64,000 nt of DNA from an uncultured bacterium (lineage in GTDB: Bacteria; Verrucomicrobiota; Lentisphaeria; Victivallales; Victivallaceae), in assembly GCA_900551245.1 (NCBI GenBank), contig URVC01000003.1, positions 62,001-126,000 of the forward strand. Reading direction: 5' to 3'. Below the pieces are notes generated by a model. That model did no database searches, was not told the origin of the DNA, and saw only the letters and a program-made list of their open reading frames with translations. Positions 34,263 through 43,293 of this stretch are shown here, one piece after another. Within the stretch, counting starts at the first letter, position 1; every line of letters begins with the position of its first letter. Position numbers and translations under genes: made by a program.

Positions 34263-35831
34263 ATGACCGTCAATTATTACATCGCCGTTACCGCCGCAGT
34301 TGCGGCGGCTGTTCCGTTCGCCGCCGCCGGGTGGGCGCTCCGCCGTCCGCTCCCGGAAAAGACGGCACGCGGCATCGTCTTCGCCGCCGCCGCCGTCTTC
34401 GCGCTGGCCTACTGGGGAGCCGGCGTCGTCAAATACCGCGCCGATCTCTTCGGACTGTGGGACTTCGGCATCTACGACTCCATGCTTCACATCGCCGCGC
34501 AGGGCGGCGGGCTGCTGCGGGACTTCCGCTGCGGAGCGTTTGACCACTTCTCCCCGGCGGCGCTGGTGCTGCTCCCCTTCTACCAGCTGTGGGATTCACC
34601 GCACTGGCTGATCGCCTTTCAGCCGGTCGTGATGGCCGCAGCCGCAATTCCGCTCTATTTCGCCGGATTGCGGCTGCTTCGCAATCCGGTGTATGCCATG
34701 CTCGCGCCGCTGCTCTACCTCTTCAACCCCTACTTCGCCCGGCTGGCGCTCTTCGACTTCCACATCGAATGCCTCTTTCCGCTCTGGTTCGCGCTGGGGT
34801 TTCTCGCCTGGACTCAACACCGGATGCGGCGGTTTCTCTTCTGGATGCTGACCCTGCCGCTGATCAAGGAGGATTTCGTCATTCCGCTCGGCGCCGCCGG
34901 GCTGTGGATGCTTTCTCTTCGCGGCCGCCGCCGGGCGGGTGTGCTCTGCCTCGCCGGAGCGCTCCTCTGGACCCTCTTCATCCTGAAAATCCACTTTCCA
35001 CTGCTGGTCAAGGCGGACTACTGGCACTACGGGAGATACGAGCTTTTCGCGCCGACCCTCTCCGGCACGCTCGCCAACTTCGGCGCCATGCTCGCCCGGC
35101 TGGTTCAGCCGCATGTTCCGGCGGTATTGCTGAGCGTGTTGCTCCCCTTCGCCTTCCTCCCGCTCTTCTCCTGGCGGGGGCTGATTCTCCTCGTCCTGCC
35201 GACGCTCGGAATTCAACTGGTGAGCGCCTTCGATCAACAGCAGCTCCTCTTCAGCCACTACGCCTCGGCGCTGGTCGGGGTCCTGCCGGCGGCGACGATT
35301 CTCGGGCTCCGGCAGCTCCGGATTCTGCTGTGGAAACAAGAGCTCACCCGGTACATCGGAGCCGTCGCCGGTGCCGCACTCGGAATCATGCTGGCGAGCC
35401 ACATCCTCTTCGCCGATCTGCCGCAGAACCGCTATTACATCCACCTGGCCGGCTACGACACCGCCCGGGGCGGTTCCCTGCTCGCCATCCCCTTCTCGGC
35501 GGAACGGCGGGAGGAGTTGCGCGGCAAACTGCAGAACGCCGCCGAATTGAAGAAGGTCACTGACCGGATTCCCGACGGCGCTACGGTGGTGGCCCAGAAT
35601 GAGACCGGTCTGAAACTGCTCCGGCGCTGTCAGGTGTTCAATGTCCCGGGGCCGGAGAAGGCCGACTTCTACCTTTTCGACCGGGAAAACCATCACGGGT
35701 ACGAGTCGCCGGAAGAGCTCAATTCCCTGCTGATGCGACTGCTTCGCGATCCGGATTACCGGTTCGAACGGTACGGGAAAGGGATCCTGCTCTTCCGGAA
35801 ACTCACGCCTTCGGTCAGAACGAAACGCTGA
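34263..35831 (+). CDS. DUF2079 polytopic membrane protein (GT-C-like)
   Basis: The 522-residue inner-membrane protein has about ten hydrophobic segments and the DUF2079 hallmarks LFGLWDFGIYDSMLH, FDHFSPAALVLLPFY and FDFHIECLFPL in its first 200 residues. A hydrophilic C-terminal domain follows, with NETGLKLLRRCQVFNVPG. The family is related to GT-C glycosyltransferases that use polyprenyl-linked sugars. The actual reaction is unknown. ATG 34263 was chosen because the upstream 53 codons are hydrophilic and overlap the promoter. The last 17 bases overlap the convergent D123-like gene. Confidence 0.8.
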   Translation: MTVNYYIAVTAAVAAAVPFAAAGWALRRPLPEKTARGIVFAAAAVFALAYWGAGVVKYRADLFGLWDFGIYDSMLHIAAQGGGLLRDFRCGAFDHFSPAALVLLPFYQLWDSPHWLIAFQPVVMAAAAIPLYFAGLRLLRNPVYAMLAPLLYLFNPYFARLALFDFHIECLFPLWFALGFLAWTQHRMRRFLFWMLTLPLIKEDFVIPLGAAGLWMLSLRGRRRAGVLCLAGALLWTLFILKIHFPLLVKADYWHYGRYELFAPTLSGTLANFGAMLARLVQPHVPAVLLSVLLPFAFLPLFSWRGLILLVLPTLGIQLVSAFDQQQLLFSHYASALVGVLPAATILGLRQLRILLWKQELTRYIGAVAGAALGIMLASHILFADLPQNRYYIHLAGYDTARGGSLLAIPFSAERREELRGKLQNAAELKKVTDRIPDGATVVAQNETGLKLLRRCQVFNVPGPEKADFYLFDRENHHGYESPEELNSLLMRLLRDPDYRFERYGKGILLFRKLTPSVRTKR

Positions 35832-36558
35832 CGTCGCCGGAAATCTTCGTCGGCGGATCCATCAGCACGATTCCGGCCGGACAGCTCCAGTTGCGCTCCC
35901 AGGTGCGCAGCAGCAGCGGGTCGGTCGGCTCGCCCCACGGATTGAGGTCGATGATGAGGATCTTCCCCGAGGCGGTGAAGTAGATATCCATCACCAGCGT
36001 CTTGACCGGCAGCAGCCAGGAGATGCTGCGCACGAAGTCCTCCGCCTTCTCCCAGAGCTTCTCGCGAATGCCCTCCAGCCGCCGGAAATGACGGTCGAGG
36101 TTGTACTGGCTCATCGCCACCAGACGCCCCTCCCACAGAAAGAGGCGGAACTCCCGGGTGCGGTTCATCCGGCGGAAGGGGCGCAGACAGACATACTCCA
36201 CCTCCCCGCGCCGGGCGGACTCCCGCACCTTTTCACTGCGGACGAGGTACTTCCAGGCGCTTTCCGGGGAGAAGACCGCGCCGCGCTTTCCGGCGAACCG
36301 TTCGGTATCGGTCGGTGCACAGCGGTCCACCGAGACGAAGCAGTTGCCGGGAATCGCCGCCATCGGCTGACGCAGATCCTCGATCACCCGCTTCACCGCC
36401 GGGTTGCGCCCCTCCTCCTCCCGGTCGAAATCACCGCCGGCGATCAGAATGTTGAGCGCATCCTTGCGCAGTTTGACAAAGGAGGTCAGAAACGTATGCC
36501 CCGCCAGCACCGGATACCAGACGGGCGTGCGAAGAAAATCAAGTTCAGCAGCATTCAT
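35815..36558 (-). CDS. D123-like (cell division cycle protein 123 family) ATP-grasp protein
   Basis: The 247-residue protein has the D123 layout: a central segment REFRLFLWEGRLVAMSQYN (about 134-153) and the magnesium-binding end VMDIYFTASGKILIIDLNPWGEPTDPLL (about 190-220). The latter corresponds to the D-X-Y...D-X-N motif of eukaryotic D123, an ATP-grasp chaperone for assembly of translation factor eIF2. Bacterial members have no firmly known role. The start codon overlaps the stop of the upstream membrane-protein gene (ATGA at 36555-36558), and that gene overlaps def, so the three are translated together. Confidence 0.75.
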   Translation of the reverse strand: MNAAELDFLRTPVWYPVLAGHTFLTSFVKLRKDALNILIAGGDFDREEEGRNPAVKRVIEDLRQPMAAIPGNCFVSVDRCAPTDTERFAGKRGAVFSPESAWKYLVRSEKVRESARRGEVEYVCLRPFRRMNRTREFRLFLWEGRLVAMSQYNLDRHFRRLEGIREKLWEKAEDFVRSISWLLPVKTLVMDIYFTASGKILIIDLNPWGEPTDPLLLRTWERNWSCPAGIVLMDPPTKISGDVSVSF

Positions 36559-37532
36559 CGGAAGTTCTCCTCATTTGACTCGGAACCGCTGCGTTCCAGC
36601 CGGGCCGCGGCGATCATCCAGTAGATCACCAGCCCGATCATGAACACGGTGCTGTAGCTGAAAAACGGCAGGTCAAGCGCCGGGAAACACCCCGCGACCA
36701 GCATCACCGGGAATCCGGCATACACCCCGACCTTCCAGAACTGGGCAAAGTTCAAAACCACCTTGCGCCCCCCGAGCGAAAGCCGGGAGACGCCGGCAAA
36801 AATCAACGTGTAAAGCAACGCCAGCAAAAGCAGTCCGGCAAAGCGGCCGAGAAACACCAGAAGCGCGACCGAACTGGCCACCGCGTCGAAGAGGCTCGCG
36901 ACCGGAATCTCCGGCGGCTCCTGCCGCGGCCAGAGCGCGGTCACCTCCACCCCGGTGGAAAGGAAGTCGCACAGCTCCCGGGTGGAAAAACTGCGGAACG
37001 ACAACCCGATTCCCCGGAACAGCGGAACCGTTCCGGGCGCCGGTGCCGCCTGCTCCGTTTCCGTCGGCCTCTCCAGCCCGAACTGCCAGTTCCCCGGCTC
37101 CACCTGCCAGGCACAGCCGAGGAAGCGGGGGCTCCAGATCACCAGATAGTCGAGCAGAGCAATGGAATCCGGGTCAACCGCCATCCCCGCCTTGAAGTCG
37201 GGAACATAGCTGATCCGGCCGTTCCACGGCAGATCCAGCGAACGCGCCTCCTCCGGCCGGACCGCCGGGATCAGCGCCTCCGGCGTCATGCGGATCTCCG
37301 AACCGAACTCCGCGGTAATCCGGCGCTCCACCTCGTCGATCACCCGGCCCATCCGGGTTCCCTCTCCCCAGACGATTCCGGCGGAGACCAGGAGCGTCAT
37401 CAGCAGAAGGTGCCACAGCGTGCGCCACACCGAATTGTACCGCAACCGGGAAAAGATCTCCGTACCGCAGCAGGTGCCGCGGAGCGCTCCCCAGAAGCTC
37501 ACCGGCTCCGGAACTCTCTCTTCCTGCTCCAT
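36555..37532 (-). CDS. Four-helix membrane protein of unknown function (DUF1189-like)
   Basis: The 325-residue product has one membrane helix at about 37-58, a hydrophilic region probably outside the membrane at about 60-205, and three further hydrophobic segments in the last 110 residues (SVALLVFLGRFAGLLLLALLYTL and two more). The pattern recalls DUF1189 proteins, but I am not sure of the family. The gene shares the bases TAATG with the end of def and overlaps the D123-like gene at its own end, so the three form a tight unit. Confidence 0.55.
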   Translation of the reverse strand: MEQEERVPEPVSFWGALRGTCCGTEIFSRLRYNSVWRTLWHLLLMTLLVSAGIVWGEGTRMGRVIDEVERRITAEFGSEIRMTPEALIPAVRPEEARSLDLPWNGRISYVPDFKAGMAVDPDSIALLDYLVIWSPRFLGCAWQVEPGNWQFGLERPTETEQAAPAPGTVPLFRGIGLSFRSFSTRELCDFLSTGVEVTALWPRQEPPEIPVASLFDAVASSVALLVFLGRFAGLLLLALLYTLIFAGVSRLSLGGRKVVLNFAQFWKVGVYAGFPVMLVAGCFPALDLPFFSYSTVFMIGLVIYWMIAAARLERSGSESNEENFR

Positions 37533-38125
37533 TATTTTACCTTCACCCGATGGAAATGGTGCCGCTCCCCGAAACGGATCAGCTGTTTCAGCTCGCGTTC
37601 GACGGTACGGGCCGCCTCCGGCGTCAGCCGGTCGATGAACAGCGTGCCGTCGAGATGGTCAAGTTCATGCTGGATGCACCGCCCGAGCAGGCCGCCGCAT
37701 TCGCATTCGATCCATTCGCCGTCGAGCGTCTGCGCCCGGAACACCACCGAAGCAGGGCGCACCACCGGCGCAAAGAGGTCCGGCAGCGAAAGGCACCCTT
37801 CATCGTGAGAGGTGAGATTTTCCGACGAGGCGACGATCTCCGGATTGACCACTGCCAGCGGCATCTTCGGCAGCAGCAGCCGTTCACCGGTCGACGGGGT
37901 ATCCCCCATCGACTCCAGCGGCACGTCGAAGACGACCAGCCGCAGGGACTCCCCCGCCTGCGGAGCGGCGAGACCGATCCCCTCAAACGCCTGCATCGAC
38001 TCGATCATCGAGGCGGCCAGCTGCCGGATTTCCGGCGTCACAGCGGCAACCGGTTTCGCCTTTTCGCGCAGCACCGGGTCGCCGACGGTATGCACCACGT
38101 AACGTTTCTTATTCTTGAAGAACAT
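37532..38125 (-). CDS. def: Peptide deformylase
   Basis: The 197-residue metalloenzyme removes the formyl group from the N-terminal Met of nascent proteins. All three motifs are present: GIGLAAPQ, EGCLS and HELDH, providing the Cys and two His that bind the catalytic iron. The start at 38125 gives the standard N-terminus (HTVGDPVLREKA) after a short basic segment; the frame extends to 38254 without support. It heads the unit def - membrane protein - D123-like protein. Confidence 0.95.
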   Translation of the reverse strand: MFFKNKKRYVVHTVGDPVLREKAKPVAAVTPEIRQLAASMIESMQAFEGIGLAAPQAGESLRLVVFDVPLESMGDTPSTGERLLLPKMPLAVVNPEIVASSENLTSHDEGCLSLPDLFAPVVRPASVVFRAQTLDGEWIECECGGLLGRCIQHELDHLDGTLFIDRLTPEAARTVERELKQLIRFGERHHFHRVKVK

Positions 38126-38210
38126 AGATTTTCCACTCCATGCAATACTGTGGATTAATGTACATCCCGGCGGAAATTCTGTCAACCGGCACACGGAGGA
38201 AAAAGCAAAA

Positions 38211-38230
38211 AACCCGGTCAGGACCGGGTT
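38211..38230 (-). terminator. Rho-independent terminator overlapping the stop codon of the sigma-54 activator gene
   Basis: On the minus strand AACCCGGT-CCTG-ACCGGGTT is followed directly by TTTTGCTTTTT. The stop codon at 38218-38220 is inside the hairpin, at the loop boundary. It closes the leftward gltB operon. Confidence 0.85.
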
Positions 38231-39774
38231 TCGGAAGCGTCGTTCACATACCACTCCGGCGTGATGCCGAGGCGGCCGATCTTGTAGTGGATCACCCGCG
38301 GGGAGAGGCCGAGGTCGCGTGCCGCCGCGGACATGTTGCCGTTGTTCCGCTTGAGCGCTTCGACAATCAGCTCCCGCTCGTAGGAGTTGACCAGCGTGTT
38401 GAACGAGGCGTTCCCCTCGGGGAGCAGCTCCGAACCGGACTCCTTGCCGGTCTGGAGCGACGGCGGCAGATTGTAGCCGTGGATGCAGTCGTCGGTGGCA
38501 GTCAGCACCGCGCGCTCGATGCAGTTCTCCAGCTCGCGGACGTTGCCGGGCCAGTGGTAGCTCATGAGCATGTTGATCGCCGGGGTTGAAAGGCGTTTGA
38601 CCTTTTTGCCGTAGCGGAGATTGTGCTTCTCAATGAAGTGCTCGGCCAGCAGAATGATGTCGCCGCGCCGCTTGCACAGATCCGGCATCATGATCGGGAA
38701 GATGTTCAGCCGGTAGTAGAGGTCCTCGCGGAACTTCTTCTGCTGCATGAGCTCCTCCAGATTGCGGCTGGTCGCGGCGAGAAACCGCACATTCGATTTC
38801 AATTCGACGTTGCTGCCCACCCGCGAGAAGGTGCGCTCCTGAATGAAGCGCAGCAGTTTCACCTGCGTGGTGAGCGAGAGATCGCCGATCTCGTCGAGAA
38901 AGAGCGTCCCGCCGTCGGCGGCCTCGGCACGGCCGATCCGCCGGCAGGTGGCGCCGGTGAAGGCCCCCTTCTCGTGGCCGAACAGTTCGCTCTCCACCAG
39001 ATTCTCCGGCAAAGCGGCGCAGTTGAGCGTCACAAAAGGCTTGTCCTTGCGGCTGGAGAGTTCGACGATCGCGCGGGCGACCAGCTCCTTGCCGGTGCCG
39101 GAACTGCCGCGGATCAGCACCGTCGCATCGCTCGGCGCCACCTGGCGAATCAGTTCATAGATGTTCTGCATGCACCGGCAGTTGCCGACCAGTTTGCCTG
39201 GATTGCCGGTAAGCATGTTGCGCAGTTTCCGGTTCTCTTCGAGCAGATCTTCCCTCTCCTCATGCTCCTGAAGGCAGACAGCAACGGCGTCAGCGACGAT
39301 ATTGCCGATGATTTCGAGCAGCGCAAGATCCCGTTCCAGATCGGTTCCGGCGACATTTTCGCGGTCGATGCTCAATGTCCCGATCACCTGGTCCATATGG
39401 AAAATCGGCACACAGAGAAACGCCACAGGATGGTCGGTCTTGCGGCTCCCGGTCCGGTTCAGGAAGCGGGGATCGCGGGAGATGTCGGGAACCAGATGGG
39501 GGCGGCCGGTCTCGGCCACATGGCCGGTGATCCCCTCCCCCAGCCGGTAACGGCCGAGCTGCTTCTCCTCCTCGTCGAGCCCGTGAGAGGCTTCGATGGT
39601 GAGCGTATCGCCGTGGAGAAGCGTAATCGTGCCGCGAAGCATCCCCATGCGGCGATGCAGCACCGCCAGAATCTCATTGAGCAGAGCATCGACATTCCGT
39701 TTGTGAACGACCGCGGAACTGATCTCCTGAAGCACAAGGATCTCCTGCCCGAGTGTGCCGGCTTTCGGTTTCAT
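38218..39774 (-). CDS. Sigma-54-dependent activator with GAF sensor domain (NifA-like)
   Basis: The 518-residue enhancer-binding protein has a GAF domain (about 15-165), a short linker and a sigma-54 AAA+ domain (about 185-425). That domain carries Walker A GSSGTGKE, the sigma-54 contact loop GAFTGA and Walker B GGTLFLDEIGDL. A C-terminal Fis-type helix-turn-helix (about 470-510: NNGNMSAAARDLGLSPRVIHYKIGRLG) completes it. It lacks a phosphoreceiver domain, so the GAF domain probably senses a small molecule; in NifA this is 2-oxoglutarate. It is the last gene after gltB-gltD-dapF-dapL and is the obvious candidate to act on the two sigma-54 promoters at 47864-48025. Ribosome site GGGAG. Confidence 0.92.
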   Translation of the reverse strand: MKPKAGTLGQEILVLQEISSAVVHKRNVDALLNEILAVLHRRMGMLRGTITLLHGDTLTIEASHGLDEEEKQLGRYRLGEGITGHVAETGRPHLVPDISRDPRFLNRTGSRKTDHPVAFLCVPIFHMDQVIGTLSIDRENVAGTDLERDLALLEIIGNIVADAVAVCLQEHEEREDLLEENRKLRNMLTGNPGKLVGNCRCMQNIYELIRQVAPSDATVLIRGSSGTGKELVARAIVELSSRKDKPFVTLNCAALPENLVESELFGHEKGAFTGATCRRIGRAEAADGGTLFLDEIGDLSLTTQVKLLRFIQERTFSRVGSNVELKSNVRFLAATSRNLEELMQQKKFREDLYYRLNIFPIMMPDLCKRRGDIILLAEHFIEKHNLRYGKKVKRLSTPAINMLMSYHWPGNVRELENCIERAVLTATDDCIHGYNLPPSLQTGKESGSELLPEGNASFNTLVNSYERELIVEALKRNNGNMSAAARDLGLSPRVIHYKIGRLGITPEWYVNDASETRS

Positions 39775-39802
39775 CCCATCTCCCTTCTTGACGGCAAACG
39801 AT

Positions 39803-41038
39803 TCAGATCAGGCTGGCACGGCAGATGCGCTCGACCGCCTCCGCCGTCTCCGCCCGGTCGCCGAACGCCGTCAACCGGAACCACCCTTCCCCGCCGGGGC
39901 CGAATCCCACACCGGGGGTGCCGACCACCTGGCAGACGTTCAGTAATTTATCAGCAAATTGCGTGGATTCAAGTCCCGCAGGCAATTTCCACCAGATATA
40001 AGGCGCATTTTTTCCGCCGAACACCTCAAATCCGGCCCCGATCAGGCCGGAACGAATCAGTTCTGCGTTGCCCATATAGTAGTCGATCACTTCACGCGAC
40101 TGCTTCATTCCGGCGGGGGAATAGACCGCTTCAGCGGCTCGCTGGACAATGTAGCAGACGCCGTTGAACTTGGTGCACTGGCGGCGGAGCCAGAGCGCGT
40201 TGACGCTCTGCATCTTCCCGGAGTTGTCACGCCGCCGGAGCGCCTTCGGCACCACGGTGAAGCCGCAACGCACCCCGGTGAAGCCGGCGCTTTTCGAGAA
40301 GGATTTGAATTCGATCGCCACCTCCTTCGCCCCCGGAATTTCGTAGATGCTTCCGGGCAGTCCCGGTTCGCGGATGTAGGCGCTGTAGGCGCTGTCGAAG
40401 AGGATCACCGCCTCCTTCTCCCGGGCATACTCCACCCAGCGGGTGAGCGCGGCGCGGTCGAGCACGGTGCCGGTCGGATTGTTCGGCGAACAGAGATAGA
40501 CCAGATCCACCCGCTCCTTCGGCGGTTCCGGAGAGAAGCCGTTCTCCTCGGTTCCGGCGAGGTAGGTGATTCCGGCGAAGCGCCCGTCGGGACCGAATTC
40601 GCCGGTGCGGCCGGCCATCACGTTGCTGTCGAGGTAGACCGGATAGACCGGATCGCCGATCGCCACCCGGGCGTCGGCGCTGAAAATCTCCTGAATGTTG
40701 CCGACATCGCACTTGGAGCCGTCGCTCACGAACACCTCGTCGCGGTCGATTTCGATGCCGCGCGCGGTGTATTCGCCGCGGATGATCGCGTCGATCAGGA
40801 AGTCGTACCCCTGCTCCGGACCGTAACCGCGGAAGGTCGAGGCGTCGGCCATCTCGTCGACGGCGGCGTGCATCGCCTCGATTACCGCCGGCACCAGCGG
40901 CCGGGTGACGTCGCCGATGCCGAGGCTGATGATCTTCGCGTCGGGATGGGCCGCGCGGTAGGCGTCGACCCGCCGCTTGATTCCGGCGAACAGGTAGCTG
41001 CCGGGCAGCTTGAGATAGTTGGAGTTGATTTCACACAT
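39803..41038 (-). CDS. dapL: LL-diaminopimelate aminotransferase
   Basis: The 411-residue class I/II PLP aminotransferase converts tetrahydrodipicolinate to LL-diaminopimelate in one step with glutamate as amino donor, by-passing the succinyl or acetyl routes. Landmarks are the N-terminus YLKLPGSYLFAGIKRRV, ISLGIGDVTRPL, YGPEQGYDFL, CSPNNPTG and the PLP lysine in FSKSAGFTG. The length matches DapL of Chlamydia, plants and Verrucomicrobia-group bacteria. It follows dapF by four bases. Its need for glutamate links it to the GOGAT genes upstream. Confidence 0.93.
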   Translation of the reverse strand: MCEINSNYLKLPGSYLFAGIKRRVDAYRAAHPDAKIISLGIGDVTRPLVPAVIEAMHAAVDEMADASTFRGYGPEQGYDFLIDAIIRGEYTARGIEIDRDEVFVSDGSKCDVGNIQEIFSADARVAIGDPVYPVYLDSNVMAGRTGEFGPDGRFAGITYLAGTEENGFSPEPPKERVDLVYLCSPNNPTGTVLDRAALTRWVEYAREKEAVILFDSAYSAYIREPGLPGSIYEIPGAKEVAIEFKSFSKSAGFTGVRCGFTVVPKALRRRDNSGKMQSVNALWLRRQCTKFNGVCYIVQRAAEAVYSPAGMKQSREVIDYYMGNAELIRSGLIGAGFEVFGGKNAPYIWWKLPAGLESTQFADKLLNVCQVVGTPGVGFGPGGEGWFRLTAFGDRAETAEAVERICRASLI

Positions 41039-41042
41039 CGCT

Positions 41043-41873
41043 TTAGAACCTTTCCATCCAGGCGCCCTGAAACACTTCGCAGGCGGGCCCGGTCATGTAA
41101 ACGTGATTGTCGGCTTCGGAGTATTCGATCTGAAGTTCGCCCCCGTCGAGCAGGACGGTGATGCAGCGGCCGGTCCGGCCGGTGACGACGCCGGCAACCG
41201 TGGTGGCGCAACTGCCGGTGCCGCAGGCGAGCGTCACGCCGCAGCCGCGCTCCCACACCCGCATTCTGACCATCTGCGGGCTGATCACTTCGACGAACTC
41301 CACATTGGTTTTGTTGGGGAAGAGCGGGTCGCACTCGATGCGCGGCCCCCACTCTTCGAGTTTAATGGCGTTGATATCCGGCACGAAGATGACCGCGTGC
41401 GGATTGCCCATCGAAACCCCGACCGCCTCCAGCCGGATTCCGGGAAGGTCGAGCGAAAGGCTCCGGGCGTCGGACTCCGGATCACCGGCGACCGGAATCT
41501 CTCCGCGCAGCAGATGCGGCTCCCCCATGTCGACCCGGACGGTTCCGTTGTCGAGCACCTTCGGGCGGACGATGCCGCCGCGGGTGTGAAGTTCGAACTC
41601 TCCGCCTTTCGCGAGCTTGTTCCGCCGGATGTAGAGCCCGACGCAACGGGTGGCATTGCCGCACATCTCCGTCTCGGAGCCATCGGAGTTGTAGATGCGC
41701 ATTTCAAACGCTTCGCCGCCCAGCGGACGGATGGTCACCACGCCGTCGGCACCGATGCCGAAGTGACGGTCGCAGAGATGTTCCGCCGCGGCCCGGAAGT
41801 CGAACCCGGGATTCTTGTCCGGCTCGGCGATGATGAAGTCATTGCCGAGTCCGTGCCATTTGGAAAAGATCAT
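41043..41873 (-). CDS. dapF: Diaminopimelate epimerase
   Basis: The 276-residue cofactor-independent epimerase makes meso-diaminopimelate for lysine and peptidoglycan. Catalytic cysteines are Cys71 (ECGNATRC region, CGNATRC) and Cys217 (ACGTGSCATT). The N-terminus has the usual WHGLGNDF. The start overlaps the stop of gltD by four bases (ATGA), so expression is coupled to glutamate synthase. Confidence 0.95.
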   Translation of the reverse strand: MIFSKWHGLGNDFIIAEPDKNPGFDFRAAAEHLCDRHFGIGADGVVTIRPLGGEAFEMRIYNSDGSETEMCGNATRCVGLYIRRNKLAKGGEFELHTRGGIVRPKVLDNGTVRVDMGEPHLLRGEIPVAGDPESDARSLSLDLPGIRLEAVGVSMGNPHAVIFVPDINAIKLEEWGPRIECDPLFPNKTNVEFVEVISPQMVRMRVWERGCGVTLACGTGSCATTVAGVVTGRTGRCITVLLDGGELQIEYSEADNHVYMTGPACEVFQGAWMERF

Positions 41874-43261
41874 CTTTCATTCCTCCTCATGCTTTCATCC
41901 AGCGCGCGGGCGACGCGGCGGCCGTCGGCGATGGCCCGCACCACCAGCGAGGCGCCGTTGGCGGTGTCGCCGCAGCAGAAGATGTGACGTTCCGGATCGG
42001 AGAGCACCCGGCCGCGCGGATCGACCGCCAGCCCGAGTTCGGCGGCGACGCCCTCCGGCGAGACACCGGTGAACCCCATCGCCAGCAGTACGAGGTCCGC
42101 ATCAATCCGCCGGGCGGAACCGGGAACCTCGGTGAATTTCAGCGGCCGGCCGACCGGCGAGAACTCCCACTTCACCTCCACGACATCCAGACCGGTCACC
42201 CGGCCGTGTTCGCCGAGGAAGGCGCGGGTCGAGACGTTCCACTCGCGCGAACCGCCCTCGCGGTGGCTCGACGACGTGCGCAAAAGATAGGGCCACTCCG
42301 GCCACGGGGTCGAAGGCGAACGCTGTTCCGGCGGCTTCGGCATGATTTCGATCTGGAGCACGCTCGCCGCGCCCTGCCGGATCGACGTGCCGACGCAGTC
42401 ACTGCCGGTATCGCCGCCGCCGATCACCACCACCCGCCGCCCGGTCGCGGAGACCGGCACAACGGCCGCCTCGCCGCCGATCACCCGGTTCTGCCCCTGC
42501 AGAAACTCGAGCGCGAAGTGGATGCCGGCCAGCTCCCGGCCGGGCATCCGCAGATCCCGCGCCTGCGGCGTGCCGATCGCCAGAACGACCGCGTCGGAAC
42601 GGCGCGCCAGGTAGGCGCCGGAGACGTCGCTCCCGACACGGGTATTGCAGACGAAGCGGATGCCGGAGGCCTCCATGATCTTGATCCGGCGGTCGATCAC
42701 CGCCTTGTCGAGCTTGAAGTCGGGAATGCCATAACGGAGCAGTCCGCCGGGTGCCGCATTCGCCTCATAGACGGTGACCGTGTAGCCGAGCCGGTTGAGT
42801 TCGTCGGCGGCGGCGAGACCGGAGGGGCCGGAGCCGATGACCGTCACCTGCTTCCCGTTGCGGTGCTCCGGAACGAACGGCTTGACCCAGCCGTTCCGGA
42901 AGGCGGTCTCCACCGTCACCTTCTCCAGCTGGCGGATCATCACCGGCTCTTCGTTGATGCCGTCGGTGCACGATCCCTCGCAGAGCGCGGGGCAGACCCG
43001 CGACGTGAATTCCGGGAAGTTGCTGGTCGTGTTCAGAATCTCCCACGCCCGGCGCATATCCCCCACGGCAACCGCGGAGTTGATCTCCGGAATGACGTTG
43101 CCCAGCGGGCAGCCGGTGCCGTGGCAGAAGGGAATGCCGCATCCCATGCAGCGTTTCGCCTGTCCCGCAATTTCCGCACAGGTGAGCGGCCGCTCCACCT
43201 CTTTAAAATCCCGCCGGCGCTGTTCGACCGGGCGGTAGATATCGTGAATTCTGTTGTTCAT
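41870..43261 (-). CDS. gltD: Glutamate synthase small subunit
   Basis: The 463-residue FAD/NAD(P)H subunit of GOGAT feeds electrons to the large subunit. The N-terminal Fe-S region has CMGCGIPFCHGTGCPLGN and CPALCEGSC. FAD and NADPH Rossmann motifs are GSGPSGLAAADELNR and GGGDTGSDCVG, and DLVLLAMGF is near the end. Start 43261 was chosen because AAGGAG lies 9 bases upstream and the protein begins with the standard segment just before the first cysteines; the longer frame to 43297 overlaps gltB. It is separated from gltB by 32 bases. Confidence 0.93.
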   Translation of the reverse strand: MNNRIHDIYRPVEQRRRDFKEVERPLTCAEIAGQAKRCMGCGIPFCHGTGCPLGNVIPEINSAVAVGDMRRAWEILNTTSNFPEFTSRVCPALCEGSCTDGINEEPVMIRQLEKVTVETAFRNGWVKPFVPEHRNGKQVTVIGSGPSGLAAADELNRLGYTVTVYEANAAPGGLLRYGIPDFKLDKAVIDRRIKIMEASGIRFVCNTRVGSDVSGAYLARRSDAVVLAIGTPQARDLRMPGRELAGIHFALEFLQGQNRVIGGEAAVVPVSATGRRVVVIGGGDTGSDCVGTSIRQGAASVLQIEIMPKPPEQRSPSTPWPEWPYLLRTSSSHREGGSREWNVSTRAFLGEHGRVTGLDVVEVKWEFSPVGRPLKFTEVPGSARRIDADLVLLAMGFTGVSPEGVAAELGLAVDPRGRVLSDPERHIFCCGDTANGASLVVRAIADGRRVARALDESMRRNER

Positions 43262-43293
43262 CGTACAGTTCTCCTTATTCGACATTCCCCGGA

